A stretch of DNA of 64,000 nucleotides. It comes from Microvirga rosea. GTDB lineage: Bacteria; Pseudomonadota; Alphaproteobacteria; Rhizobiales; Beijerinckiaceae. Positions 54,735 through 63,808 of this stretch are shown here, one piece after another. The position numbers and the translations under genes were made by a program. The DNA lies in the NCBI RefSeq assembly GCF_020595095.1, contig NZ_JAJDOP010000001.1:558001-622000 (forward strand), read 5' to 3'. The notes beneath the pieces were generated by a model. It was not told the DNA's origin, did no database searches, and was given only the letters and a program-made list of their open reading frames with translations. Within the stretch, counting starts at the first letter, position 1, and each line of letters opens with the position of its first letter.

Positions 54735-55205
54735 TCACAGTGTCACGACCGCATCGTAGACACCGCTCAGACTGCCTAGAGCGATATCAAGCAAGGGTGC
54801 CCTAGTTCGGGCCCGAATGCGACGGAGCAAGACGCCGCAGAGACGGACCCCCGAATCCGTGGCCTCGGGATGGCGCTCCGGCTCCTCCTCGGACAGGTCG
54901 ATGATCAGCCGAACCACCGCCGCCGCCTCGAACGGTGCCTGGACGATGCCGATCCCGCGGATTTCCCTGTACCCCGCAATAGACGTGACCGGTCTCGCGA
55001 TCAGGCGGCCATGGAGAGCCTCAAGGCGGGTGCGGTCATCGCTGACGACCCCGGCGAAAAGCCTCTCGGCCCGGGCCTGGCGCACCAGTTCCCGGGCGAG
55101 GGTCGACTTTCCCGACCCGGAGGGCCCCCGGATCAGAATACCGGCCTCGCCGATCATGACGCAGCCGGCATGAACGGTTTCCCGAGCCTCCGGCGATCCC
55201 GTCAT
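54735..55205 (-). CDS. hprK: short-form HPr kinase/phosphorylase
   Basis: A 156-residue protein with only the C-terminal catalytic domain of HprK. Walker A is GPSGSGKS at residues 27-34, and YREIRGIGIVQAPF corresponds to the HprK signature. Firmicute enzymes of about 310 residues carry an extra N-terminal domain that is absent here, as in other alphaproteobacteria. It modifies HPr at Ser66. Its ATG overlaps the chvG stop, so synthesis is coupled to the ChvG/ChvI pair. Confidence 0.92.
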   Translation of the reverse strand: MTGSPEARETVHAGCVMIGEAGILIRGPSGSGKSTLARELVRQARAERLFAGVVSDDRTRLEALHGRLIARPVTSIAGYREIRGIGIVQAPFEAAAVVRLIIDLSEEEPERHPEATDSGVRLCGVLLRRIRARTRAPLLDIALGSLSGVYDAVVTL

Positions 55206-56980
55206 CCCTGGGGGCCCGCCGCCGGAAGACGGATGACGAAGCGGGCGCCGAGCCTTCGGGGTTCGCCCGTCTCATCGGGCGGGCCGAGCCGGTTCTCGGC
55301 CCGAATAATCCCCCGATGGGCTTCGATGATCTGCCGTGAGATGGAAAGGCCAAGCCCGGAATTCTGACCGAAACCCTGCTCCGGCCGGTCCGTGTAGAAG
55401 CGCTCGAAGATCCGGTCGAAGGCATGAGGCTCGATTCCCGGACCGTCGTCCTCCACGACGATCTCGACATCGGTTTTCCGCCGCCGCAGGAAGATCCGCA
55501 CCGTGCCGTCCGGCGGGGAAAACGACCGGGCATTGTCGATGAGATTGTTGAAGACCTGCCCGAGCCGGTTGTCGTGTCCCAGAATTAGGAAAGGATGCCG
55601 CCCCTGCGCCTCGGCCTTGAGGAGAACGAGCGGATCGCCTTCGCGACGGCGCTCGTTCGCCACCGAGACGACCGCGTTGAGGAGTTTGCCCATGTCGATG
55701 GGTTCGGCATCGGCGCGGGCGAGCTCGGCATCGAGCCGGGATGCATCCGAGATGTCGCTGATCAGCCGGTCGAGGCGCTTCACGTCATGCTGGATGATCG
55801 ACAGGAGCCGCTTCTGCGAATCCTCGCTTCGGGCCAAGGGAAGGGTTTCCACGGCGCTGCGCAGGGATGTGAGCGGATTTTTCAGCTCATGGGCGACATC
55901 CGCCGCGAAACTCTCAATGGCGTCGATGCGGTTGTAAAGGGCCCGCGTCATGTCGCGCAGGGCACCGGAGAGGTGCCCGATCTCGTCGGAGCGCTTCGTG
56001 AAATCGGGGATTTCCTGCCGGGATTTCGTTCCCCAGCGCACCCTTTCGGCCGCCTCCGCGAGCCGTCGCACGGGACCCGCGATGGCATTGGCCAGGAGCA
56101 GGGACAGGACGATCATCACGAGGACCGCCACCAGGAAGACCTGGAGGAGGGCGAAGCGCTCGGAGGCGATGATCCCGTCGATGTCCCCTCCTTGCGTCGA
56201 CAGGAGCAGGACCCCCTGGACGGCGCGGAAGCGCTGAATCGGAACCGCAACCGACACGATGGTGTCGCCGCGGGCGTTGATGCGCACCTCGGAGGATCTC
56301 TGGCCGCCGAAGGCCTGCTGCACCTCCGGAAGGGACTTGCCGTTGCTGGGACCGGGTTCTTCGAACGGGATGCGCTTTTTGCGGACAAAAAGGCCGCGAA
56401 CCATGTTCCAGCTGCGCTCGATGAAGCTGGTGTCCTCTTCCGCGACCGGCGGCAATTCCTGCCGGAGAATGTCGCCACGGGAATAGAAATTGCGCGAATC
56501 GAGCAGGAGCGCGCCTTCGCGATCGAAAATCCGGGCGCGGGTCCGGGTCGGCGTCACCAGGCGGCGCAGGAGAGGCGCCACCCGTTCCGGGTTGATCGAG
56601 AATTCGAGGGGAGAATAGCTTTCCTCATTGAAGCGTTCGGTCTGGCCCGCCTGCATTTGCAACAGCTTGTCCGGATCGATGGTGATCGTGTCCGTTTCCA
56701 CGGTTGCCGAACTGGCGATGGCGCCGGCGATGATCTCCCCTTGCGTCAGCAGGCTGAGAACCCGCGCCTCGATCAGCCCCTGCCGAAACTGATTGAGATA
56801 CAGGAAGCCGATCAGAAGGGCGAAGAGCCCGCCGAGGTTGAGAACGACGATCCGCCGGGTCAGGCTCGAGGAGGTGCGCTGCCGCAGCCTGTGGGCGACG
56901 CCGCGCAGCCGCGCGAGAACGCCGCGCGGAGCGGGGGGATCGTCTGTCATGGCTTCGGCGTCGGTCGGGTCAGCCTTCAT
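55202..56980 (-). CDS. chvG: sensor histidine kinase ChvG (ExoS)
   Basis: A 592-residue membrane kinase. Membrane segments lie at about 42-62 and 272-295 and flank a roughly 210-residue periplasmic sensor. Then come HAMP (GPVRRLAEAAERVRWG), HisKA with His364 in ADVAHELKNPLTSL, and HATPase with NLIDNARSFSP, DDGPGIEPH and SGLGLSIS. ChvG senses acid and envelope stress and phosphorylates ChvI; in rhizobia ExoR holds it inactive in the periplasm. exoR is not in the window. It lies 23 bases after chvI and overlaps hprK. Confidence 0.95.
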   Translation of the reverse strand: MKADPTDAEAMTDDPPAPRGVLARLRGVAHRLRQRTSSSLTRRIVVLNLGGLFALLIGFLYLNQFRQGLIEARVLSLLTQGEIIAGAIASSATVETDTITIDPDKLLQMQAGQTERFNEESYSPLEFSINPERVAPLLRRLVTPTRTRARIFDREGALLLDSRNFYSRGDILRQELPPVAEEDTSFIERSWNMVRGLFVRKKRIPFEEPGPSNGKSLPEVQQAFGGQRSSEVRINARGDTIVSVAVPIQRFRAVQGVLLLSTQGGDIDGIIASERFALLQVFLVAVLVMIVLSLLLANAIAGPVRRLAEAAERVRWGTKSRQEIPDFTKRSDEIGHLSGALRDMTRALYNRIDAIESFAADVAHELKNPLTSLRSAVETLPLARSEDSQKRLLSIIQHDVKRLDRLISDISDASRLDAELARADAEPIDMGKLLNAVVSVANERRREGDPLVLLKAEAQGRHPFLILGHDNRLGQVFNNLIDNARSFSPPDGTVRIFLRRRKTDVEIVVEDDGPGIEPHAFDRIFERFYTDRPEQGFGQNSGLGLSISRQIIEAHRGIIRAENRLGPPDETGEPRRLGARFVIRLPAAGPQG

Positions 56981-57003
56981 GCCTCTCTCAGGGCTATCGG
57001 GCG

Positions 57004-57702
57004 TCAGCCTTCCTTGAAGCGATAGCCGACGCCGTAGAGGGTCTCGATCATTTCGAAGTTGGGGTCAACCGACTTGAACTTCTTGCGCAGCCGCTTGATG
57101 TGGCTGTCGATCGTGCGGTCGTCCACATAGACCTGATCGTCGTAGGCCGCATCCATCAGGGCGTTGCGGCTTTTCACCACGCCGGGACGGGTGGCGAGCG
57201 CCTGGAGGATGAGGAATTCCGTCACCGTGAGGGTCACCGGCTCACCCTTCCAGGTGCAGGCGTGGCGCTCAGGATCCATCTTGAGCTGGCCACGCTCCAG
57301 CGCCTTGGCGTCCGCCTCGCGCGGAGCCGACTGGTCCCGGGGCGCGAAGCGGCGCAGGACCGCCTTCACGCGCTCGACCAGGAGCCTTTGCGAAAAGGGC
57401 TTCCGGATAAAGTCGTCGGCGCCCATCTTGAGGCCGAACAGCTCGTCGATCTCCTCGTCCTTCGAGGTCAGGAAGATCACGGGCAGGTCGGACTTCTGAC
57501 GCAGGCGGCGCAGGAGTTCCATGCCGTCCATGCGCGGCATCTTGATATCGAAGATCGCCAGGTCCGGCGGGGCATGCTTCAGGCCATCCAGGGCGGAAGC
57601 GCCGTCGGTATAGGTCTGGATCCGGTACCCCTCCGCCTCCAGGGCGATGGAAACCGAGGTGAGGATGTTGCGATCGTCGTCAACAAGAGCGATCGTTGGC
57701 AT
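57004..57702 (-). CDS. chvI: response regulator ChvI
   Basis: A 232-residue OmpR-family regulator. The receiver (1-120) has ALVDDD, phosphoacceptor Asp52 in [11 protein letters not shown], and the K in FIRKPFS. A winged-helix DNA-binding domain (about 140-230) ends [26 protein letters not shown] precedes ATG 57702. The longer open frame to 57855 is not required. In rhizobia ChvI controls exopolysaccharide, motility and acid response. It heads the leftward chvI-chvG-hprK-EIIA-HPr operon and is divergent from pckA. Confidence 0.95.
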   Translation of the reverse strand: MPTIALVDDDRNILTSVSIALEAEGYRIQTYTDGASALDGLKHAPPDLAIFDIKMPRMDGMELLRRLRQKSDLPVIFLTSKDEEIDELFGLKMGADDFIRKPFSQRLLVERVKAVLRRFAPRDQSAPREADAKALERGQLKMDPERHACTWKGEPVTLTVTEFLILQALATRPGVVKSRNALMDAAYDDQVYVDDRTIDSHIKRLRKKFKSVDPNFEMIETLYGVGYRFKEG

Positions 57703-58069
57703 GAACTCTTCCTTGCTAGAATCGACCGGCGTCAGTGCGTTGCGGGACAACGCCTGAGGCGACGAAACGTGCCGAACTGCGCCTTTCTGATGGCATAAGT
57801 AAGGTTTCCCCGGCAAAGTGCCAGTGGTCGGGCGCGGAATGAGGACTTTAAGCACCTCAGCTCAACCGGAGATGAACGGTCATAAGGAGAGCCGGGCGGC
57901 AAAAATGGAATGAAATGGAACGCCTCGGTTGACGAGGACGACGCATGGCCTAAACAATTCTCTCTGCCCAGGTTGGAGGAAACTTTATACCGCCTGGGAT
58001 CTTTAAGAGCCGCCATCAGTAATGGCATCCAGGCCGCATCAGGCGGCTGGCGATCAGGAGAAGTCTTTC
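57703..58069. other. divergent control region between chvI and pckA
   Basis: About 370 bases without a supported gene. It must contain promoters for chvI (left) and pckA (right). A pckA promoter candidate is listed separately. No clear ChvI operator could be recognised by eye. Repeated CGCCTGAGGCG-type short dyads near 57750 are the only local symmetry noted. Confidence 0.5.
57929..57958 (+). promoter_or_regulatory. candidate pckA promoter
   Basis: TTGACG (57929-57934) and AACAAT (57953-57958) are separated by 18 bases. The -35 is close to consensus and the -10 has four of six matches. It points to pckA and leaves a leader of about 105 bases. Confidence 0.35.
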
Positions 58070-59680
58070 GTGGACACTATCGGCGTCTTCAACAGCGCAC
58101 ATGGCACGGAAGCCATCGGCTTCCGCAATCTGAAGCGGGTTTACTGGAATCTCGAGGCCCCAGCCCTCTACGAACAATCCTTGACCCGCGGCGAGACGAA
58201 GCTCGTCCAGGGTGGAGCGCTTCTGGCTGAAACCGGCGTCCATACGGGCCGCTCCCCGAAGGACAAGTTCGTGGTGCGCGATGCCGCCACCGAGGACAGC
58301 GTGTGGTGGGACAACAACGGCGCCATCACGCCCGAGCAGTTCGATACGCTCCTCAAGGATTTTCTGGCCCATGCGGAAGGCAAGGAGCTGTTCGCGCAGG
58401 ACCTCTATGGCGGCGCCGATCCGAACTACCGGGTCCGGGCGCGGGTTTTCACGGAATTCGCCTGGCACTCCCTGTTCATCCGCAATCTCCTGATCCGTCC
58501 GGAGCGGGGCGAGCTCAAGAGCTACGCGCCGGATCTCACGATCATCGACTTGCCCTCCTTCAAGGCCGATCCCGCCCGCCACGGCTGCCGGACGGAAACG
58601 GTGATCGCCTGCGACTTCACCCGTAAGATCGTCCTGATCGGCGGCACGTCGTATGCGGGCGAGATGAAGAAGTCCGTGTTCACCTATCTCAACTACGCGC
58701 TGCCCGCTGAGAACGTGATGCCGATGCATTGCTCGGCGAATGTGGGGCATTCCAGCGATGTGGCCGTCTTCTTCGGGCTGTCCGGCACCGGCAAGACGAC
58801 CCTGTCCGCCGATCCCAACCGCATCCTGCTCGGCGATGACGAGCATGGGTGGGGGCCGAACGGCGTGTTCAACTTCGAGGGCGGCTGCTACGCCAAGACC
58901 ATCCGCCTGTCCCGTGAGGCGGAGCCGGAGATCTTCGCCACCACCGAGCGCTTCGGCACGGTGCTGGAAAACGTCATCATCGACCCGATCAGCCGTATTC
59001 CGGATTTCGACGACGCGTCGAAGACGGAGAACACCCGCTGCGCCTATCCGCTCGACTTCATTCCCAATGCGAGCGCGACGGGCCGGGCCGGGATCCCGAA
59101 GAACATCGTCATGCTCACCTGCGATGCCTTCGGTGTGCTGCCGCCCATCGCGAAGCTGACGCCGGCCGAGGCCATGTATCACTTCCTTTCCGGCTATACG
59201 GCGAAGGTGGCCGGCACCGAGAAAGGTGTGAAGGATCCGGAGGCCACCTTCTCCACGTGCTTTGGTGCGCCCTTCATGCCGCGCCATCCGTCGGTCTATG
59301 GCAACCTGCTGCGTGACCTCATCGCCAAGCACCATGTGGATTGCTGGCTCGTGAACACGGGCTGGACCGGCGGCAAGTACGGCACCGGTCGGCGCATGCC
59401 GATCCGGGTCACGCGCCGCCTGCTGACGGCGGCGCTCGACGGTTCCCTGTCCCGCGCCGATTTCCGCCGCGATCCGTATTTCGGCTTTGCGGTGCCGACC
59501 TCGGTGCCGGGCGTCGAGCCTCATATCCTTTATCCGGTCAAGACCTGGGCCGACAAAGCGGCCTTCGCCCAGACCGCCAAGCGCCTCGTCGACATGTTCA
59601 ACGAGAACTTCAAGCGCTTCGAGGACCATGTGGATGCCGATGTAAGGGCAGCGGCGCCGCAGATGTCGATCGCCGCTTAA
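58070..59680 (+). CDS. pckA: phosphoenolpyruvate carboxykinase (ATP)
   Basis: A 536-residue ATP-dependent PEP carboxykinase, turning oxaloacetate to PEP for gluconeogenesis. The P-loop is [14 protein letters not shown] near residue 238. [10 protein letters not shown] near 62, [13 protein letters not shown] and [15 protein letters not shown] are active-site motifs. GTG 58070 is chosen because CAGGAG lies 9 bases upstream and the length matches the rhizobial enzyme; ATG 58022 would add 16 atypical residues. Its place beside chvI is conserved in Hyphomicrobiales, consistent with control by carbon-state signalling. Confidence 0.96.
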   Translation: MDTIGVFNSAHGTEAIGFRNLKRVYWNLEAPALYEQSLTRGETKLVQGGALLAETGVHTGRSPKDKFVVRDAATEDSVWWDNNGAITPEQFDTLLKDFLAHAEGKELFAQDLYGGADPNYRVRARVFTEFAWHSLFIRNLLIRPERGELKSYAPDLTIIDLPSFKADPARHGCRTETVIACDFTRKIVLIGGTSYAGEMKKSVFTYLNYALPAENVMPMHCSANVGHSSDVAVFFGLSGTGKTTLSADPNRILLGDDEHGWGPNGVFNFEGGCYAKTIRLSREAEPEIFATTERFGTVLENVIIDPISRIPDFDDASKTENTRCAYPLDFIPNASATGRAGIPKNIVMLTCDAFGVLPPIAKLTPAEAMYHFLSGYTAKVAGTEKGVKDPEATFSTCFGAPFMPRHPSVYGNLLRDLIAKHHVDCWLVNTGWTGGKYGTGRRMPIRVTRRLLTAALDGSLSRADFRRDPYFGFAVPTSVPGVEPHILYPVKTWADKAAFAQTAKRLVDMFNENFKRFEDHVDADVRAAAPQMSIAA

Positions 59681-59706
59681 GTCATGAGGCGGATCATTCT
59701 ATAAAC

Positions 59707-59736
59707 GGACGGCGGCTTCCAAGCCGCCGTTTTTTG
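59707..59736 (+). terminator. Rho-independent terminator after pckA
   Basis: ACGGCGGC (59709-59716) pairs with GCCGCCGT (59723-59730) around TTCCAA, followed by TTTTTTG. It lies 28 bases after the pckA stop. Confidence 0.93.
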
Positions 59737-59749
59737 TTGAGATGCACGG

Positions 59750-60844
59750 ATGGATGTTCTGGTTATCGGGGCTGGTGTCGTCGGTCTCGCGATTGCTCGC
59801 GCGCTTGCCCTGCGAGGTCACGGCGTGATCGTCGCCGAGGCGACGGGCGGGATCGGGAACGGCGTTTCCTCCCGGAACAGCGAAGTGATCCATGGCGGCA
59901 TGTATTATCCGGCGGGCTCCCTGCGCGCCCGCCACTGCGTCGCCGGACGCCGGATGCTCTATGCATTCTGCGAGAGCCATGGGGTTCCGTATGCGAAATG
60001 CGGCAAGCTCATCGTGGCGACGAACGATCTCGAGCAGGCGAAGATCGAGGGCATCTACGAGCAGGGCATCGCCAATGGGGTCGACGGTCTATCATTCCTG
60101 ACCGGAGCCGACGCGATGGCTCTCGAACCCAATTTATCCTGCACCGGCGCGGTGCTGTCCCGCGAGACCGGGATCATCGACAGCCATGCCTTCATGCTCG
60201 CGCTTCAGGGCGATCTGGAGGATGCCGGCGGCATGGTTGCCTTCCATGCGCCCGTGAAGCGCATCGCGCGGGCCTCCGGCGGATGGTCGGTGCAGACGGG
60301 CGGCGACGAGCCCGCCCTTCTTCCGGTCGATGCGGTGATCAATGCGGCCTCCCTTCACGCTCAGGCCATCGCCTACGCGACCGAGGGCTATTCGGAGAGC
60401 CGGGTGCCGCCGCTCGTTCTTGCGAAAGGCAATTACTTCGGCTGCCTCGGCAAGCCGGCTTTCCGGCATCTCATCTATCCCGCTCCGGTCGATGGGGGGC
60501 TCGGCACCCATGTGACGCTCGATCTTGCCGGACGCATGCGGTTCGGCCCCGATGTGGAGTGGATCGAGCGGGAGGATTATGAGGTCGATCCGCGCCGGGC
60601 CGAGAGCTTTTATGCCTCCATCCGTCGCTACTGGCCCGGCCTTGCCGATGGAGCGCTGGTGCCGGACTATGCGGGCGTGCGTCCCAAGCTGACCGGTCCG
60701 GGCCAAAAGCCGGCTGATTTCATCATCGATGGGCCGCAGGAGCACGGTCTGCCGGGTCTCGTGCATCTTTTCGGTATCGAAAGCCCCGGTCTGACATCGA
60801 GCCTGTCGATCGCCGACGACGTGGCGGCGCGGTTGAGCAATTGA
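59750..60844 (+). CDS. FAD-dependent oxidoreductase (L-2-hydroxyglutarate dehydrogenase-like)
   Basis: A 364-residue DAO-family flavoprotein. The dinucleotide site VLVIGAGVVGLAIARALALRG is at residues 3-23. SSRNSEVIHGGMYYPAGSLRARHC near 45-68 is characteristic of LhgO/L2HGDH-type enzymes, as is the C-terminal ESPGLTSSLSIADDVA. Such enzymes oxidise L-2-hydroxyglutarate to 2-oxoglutarate, passing electrons to the quinone pool. The exact substrate is inferred. It starts 13 bases after the pckA terminator T-run and is followed by repeat copy 5. Confidence 0.88.
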   Translation: MDVLVIGAGVVGLAIARALALRGHGVIVAEATGGIGNGVSSRNSEVIHGGMYYPAGSLRARHCVAGRRMLYAFCESHGVPYAKCGKLIVATNDLEQAKIEGIYEQGIANGVDGLSFLTGADAMALEPNLSCTGAVLSRETGIIDSHAFMLALQGDLEDAGGMVAFHAPVKRIARASGGWSVQTGGDEPALLPVDAVINAASLHAQAIAYATEGYSESRVPPLVLAKGNYFGCLGKPAFRHLIYPAPVDGGLGTHVTLDLAGRMRFGPDVEWIEREDYEVDPRRAESFYASIRRYWPGLADGALVPDYAGVRPKLTGPGQKPADFIIDGPQEHGLPGLVHLFGIESPGLTSSLSIADDVAARLSN

Positions 60845-60852
60845 CCTCCTCC

Positions 60853-60997
60853 GTCATTCCGGGGCGCCGCAGGCGAGCCCGGAACCCATACACGCTGAGG
60901 GTGACGAAAGAGAACGCGACGGATGCCATGGCTCCTGATCCGGGAGCGTGAGCGGCTCTGGGTTCCGGGCTCTCGCGTTCGCTCGCCCCGGAATGAC
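60853..60997. repeat. palindromic dispersed repeat, copy 5 (most complete)
   Basis: 145 bp with perfect 14-base outer inverted ends, GTCATTCCGGGGCG and CGCCCCGGAATGAC. Inner arms AGCCCGGAACCCA and TGGGTTCCGGGCT are also perfect. It starts 8 bases after the oxidoreductase stop and ends 16 bases before the nhaD-like stop, between convergent genes. Confidence 0.92.
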
Positions 60998-61013
60998 GGT
61001 GGCGCGGCTCTCC

Positions 61014-62420
61014 CTAATGCCGGAAGAACAGCAGCGTCACGATGATGAATGTCGGGATGAGGATCAGTCCCGACCAGACCAGATAACCGAAGAAGCTCGG
61101 CATCCCGACGCCCTTGTCGCGGGCAATGGCATAGACCATGAAGTTCGGCGCATTGCCGATATAGGAGTTGGCGCCCATGAACACGGCGCCTGCCGAAACG
61201 GCAGCGAGGGTCTGCGCGCCCGCGGTCATGAGATGCTGCGGGTCGCCTCCCGCGAGCTCGAAGAAGACCAGGTAGGTCGGAGCGTTGTCGAGGAAGGACG
61301 AGAGGCCCCCGGTCAGCCAGAAATACGCGGCATTGTTGGGACTCCCGTCCGGGTTCGACACCAGCGCCACCAGCGGTGCGAAGGGGCCGTCCGAGCCTGC
61401 CTTGAGCATGGCGAGCACGGGGATGATCGCCACGAAGATTCCGGCAAAGAGCTTGGCGACTTCCTTGATCGGGCCCCAAGAGAAACCGTTCTCCTCCCGG
61501 TTAGCCTTTGGCGTGAGGGCAAGAGAGACGAACGTGACCGCGATCATCACGAGGTCCCGCGCCGCATTGGCGGTTTCGATCTCCGTCCCCAGAATGCTGA
61601 AGCGACCGAGGTCGAAGGTGGCACTGAACAGAATGGCCGCGATGATCACGAGGATCAGGACGAAGTTGATTCCGCCCGTCACGCGAACGGGTTGATCCGG
61701 CGTGGGATCAGGGCGAATGCGGCCTTCCTTTCGGTAGAGATACGCGTCGAAGATAAAGAAGACGACGAGCAGCAGCAGGCTGGCGAACAGGGTCTCCGGA
61801 AAGAGATGGGTCGTCGTCCAGAAGAAATCGACGCCACGAAGGAAGCCGAGGAAGAGCGGCGGATCGCCGAGCGGCGTCAGGGAGCCGCCGATATTCGACA
61901 CGAGAAAGATGAAGAACACCACCACGTGGGCGTTGTGGACCCGGTCGTCGTTCGCTCGGAGAACCGGGCGGATCATCACCATGGAAGCGCCTGTCGTACC
62001 GATGAAGCTCGCCAGCACGGTTCCAATGGCGAGGAGCGCCGTGTTCGTCACCGGGGCCCCATGGATGTTGCCCCGGATGAGAATGCCGCCCGCCACGGTG
62101 AAAAGGGCGAGCAGGAGAAGGATGAAGGGGATGTATTCGAGAAGCGCCGTATGGGCCAGGGCCTGGAGCGCTGTGCCGGGACCGATCAGGAGCGCCATCG
62201 GCCCGAGCACGAGCAGGCTCCACAGAGCGGCGATCTTGCCCTGGTGGTGTTCCCAGGTGTGCGCAGCCAGCAAGGGAAACAGGGCGATCGATAAAAGAAT
62301 GCCCCCGAAGGGAAGCGCCCAGAGAAGGCTTAAGCTTCGTCCGTCGAGTTCCGCCGCGAAGGCGGCGTTCGGCGAAAGGATCAATCCGGTCAAGAGCGCC
62401 GGGCCCAAGGCACGAAGCAT
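61014..62420 (-). CDS. Na+/H+ antiporter, NhaD-like
   Basis: A 468-residue integral membrane protein with about 12-13 hydrophobic segments and a possible cleavable N-terminal signal (MLRALGPALLTGLILSPNAAFA). FIGTTGASMVMIRP, SNIGGSLTPLGDPPLFLG and GGLSSFLDNAPTYLVFF are motifs of the NhaD/ion-transporter superfamily. It probably exchanges Na+ or Li+ for protons, but other anion/cation transport in the superfamily is possible. ATG 62420 is chosen for AAGGGGG upstream; longer starts at 62459 and 62498 exist. A small dyad (62436-62452) lies in the leader. Confidence 0.88.
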   Translation of the reverse strand: MLRALGPALLTGLILSPNAAFAAELDGRSLSLLWALPFGGILLSIALFPLLAAHTWEHHQGKIAALWSLLVLGPMALLIGPGTALQALAHTALLEYIPFILLLLALFTVAGGILIRGNIHGAPVTNTALLAIGTVLASFIGTTGASMVMIRPVLRANDDRVHNAHVVVFFIFLVSNIGGSLTPLGDPPLFLGFLRGVDFFWTTTHLFPETLFASLLLLVVFFIFDAYLYRKEGRIRPDPTPDQPVRVTGGINFVLILVIIAAILFSATFDLGRFSILGTEIETANAARDLVMIAVTFVSLALTPKANREENGFSWGPIKEVAKLFAGIFVAIIPVLAMLKAGSDGPFAPLVALVSNPDGSPNNAAYFWLTGGLSSFLDNAPTYLVFFELAGGDPQHLMTAGAQTLAAVSAGAVFMGANSYIGNAPNFMVYAIARDKGVGMPSFFGYLVWSGLILIPTFIIVTLLFFRH

Positions 62421-62592
62421 GCAAATCCCCCTTGTCGCCAGTTTGGCTGGCGTTTTCATGATGGCGCAAGATTTAGGGGATTGCGGGTGACCGGGCAACG
62501 CCTCAGTGTTAACCGGCTATTCACCTTAAGTGAGAGACCATACAACAAGGTTTCACGAAGAGTGCCGCAGCACCTGGGGACTTGAGACGCTT

Positions 62593-63384
62593 ATGTGCCG
62601 CTTCCTTGCCTATCGGGGAGAGCCGATCTTCCTGACCGATCTCGTCTGCGCGCCGGCGCATTCCCTGGTTCATCAGTCGCTTCATGCGGTTGAAGCCAAG
62701 ACCGAGACCAATGGCGACGGGTTCGGGATCGGCTGGTATGGCGAGCGCCCCGAGCCTGGATTGTACCGGGAAGTCAGGCCTGCTTGGTCCGACGAGAATC
62801 TGAGAAGCCTTTGCGATCAGGTGCGTTCTGGATTGTTCTTCGCCCATGTGCGGGCCTCCACCGGAACTTCCACCACCCGCGCCAATTGCCATCCCTTCGC
62901 TCACGGGCGCTATCTCTTCATGCACAATGGTCAGATCGGCGGTTATGGGCGGATCAAGCGTCGCCTCGAGGCGCTGATCCCCGACGAGTTGTACGACAAG
63001 CGGCTCGGCACCACGGATTCGGAGGCCATCTTTTTGCTTGCCCTGGCCCATGGATTGACCGACGAGCCGGTCTCGGCCATGGCGCGAACCTTGAAGCGGG
63101 TGCGGGGCCTGATGGAGGAGGCGGGGATCACGGAGCCGTTGAAATTCACCGCGGCCGTGACCGACGGCGAAAGCCTCTGGGCCTATCGCTGGTCGTGCGA
63201 CGGCCAGCCGCCCACGCTCTATTTCCGCGAAAGCGCCGGCAATCTGCTGGTGGTGTCGGAACCCATCGACGACAAGGCCATGGGGTGGCGCGAAGTGCCC
63301 AAGGGCTGCAGCCTCGTGGCCCGGAGCGGCCGCGAGGTCGCAGTCCAATGTCTCAACGAGGCGATGGGCCGCCTGGCGGCCTGA
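62593..63384 (+). CDS. class II glutamine amidotransferase (YafJ/EgtC-like)
   Basis: A 263-residue Ntn-hydrolase. MCRFLAYRG places the catalytic cysteine at residue 2, exposed after Met removal. NGDGFGIGWYG, FFAHVRASTG and FMHNGQIGGY form the glutaminase pocket, and TTDSEAIF holds a conserved acidic residue. There is no synthetase domain, so it resembles stand-alone YafJ or EgtC hydrolases that cleave gamma-glutamyl amides. The substrate is unknown. ATG 62593 is required by the Cys2 rule although the frame is open from 62530. It is divergent from the antiporter. Confidence 0.9.
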   Translation: MCRFLAYRGEPIFLTDLVCAPAHSLVHQSLHAVEAKTETNGDGFGIGWYGERPEPGLYREVRPAWSDENLRSLCDQVRSGLFFAHVRASTGTSTTRANCHPFAHGRYLFMHNGQIGGYGRIKRRLEALIPDELYDKRLGTTDSEAIFLLALAHGLTDEPVSAMARTLKRVRGLMEEAGITEPLKFTAAVTDGESLWAYRWSCDGQPPTLYFRESAGNLLVVSEPIDDKAMGWREVPKGCSLVARSGREVAVQCLNEAMGRLAA

Positions 63385-63403
63385 TCTCTTCGCGTGGCAT
63401 TCC

Positions 63404-63688
63404 TCACGCGGCGTCGCGGGTCAGATCCGATGCGATGAGGGGCAGAAGAGCGCCGCGAAGGGCCTCCATCTGGAGTTCGGTCTCGGAGTGAGAGCTGATG
63501 GCTTCCGATCCGGCCGACATTTTCAGGCGCGCGATCTCGGCGGTCAGGCGGGCGTTCTCCGCCATCAGCTCCGCGAGCTTGTCCTCCATCTGGCGGGCCC
63601 GGGCCAACGCCGCGTCGCGCTCGGCTTCACGTAGGCTCACACGGTCACGCCAAAGGCGGGTCGCAATAGTCTCGGATTCGTCGCTCAT
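63404..63688 (-). CDS. small coiled-coil protein, function unknown
   Basis: A 94-residue hydrophilic protein: MSDESETIATRLWRDRV, then a heptad-rich stretch at about residues 18-60 (AERDAALARARQMEDKLAELMAENARL region), then a short tail. The stretch is a clear coiled coil with Leu/Ala spacing. No family is recognised. ATG 63688 is supported by GGAG 9 bases upstream; a longer frame to 63742 exists. It lies between the amidotransferase (convergent) and the partial GST. The 120-base gap to the GST holds nothing obvious. Confidence 0.65.
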   Translation of the reverse strand: MSDESETIATRLWRDRVSLREAERDAALARARQMEDKLAELMAENARLTAEIARLKMSAGSEAISSHSETELQMEALRGALLPLIASDLTRDAA

Positions 63689-63808
63689 CGGATACTCCAC
63701 GCACACATTGCAGACGGTCCAGGCCCGAAATCTCGTCCACAAACACGCTGCGGGGCGACATTGCGCATGGGATTCTTAAGGCATCGTTGCCGGCCGGGCC
63801 GCCCAGCC

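Noticed and set aside
62512-62526. TTAA-N7-TTCA, a possible second CtrA site near the amidotransferase gene
   Set aside because: Second half-site has a mismatch and no cell-cycle gene is nearby; too weak to call.
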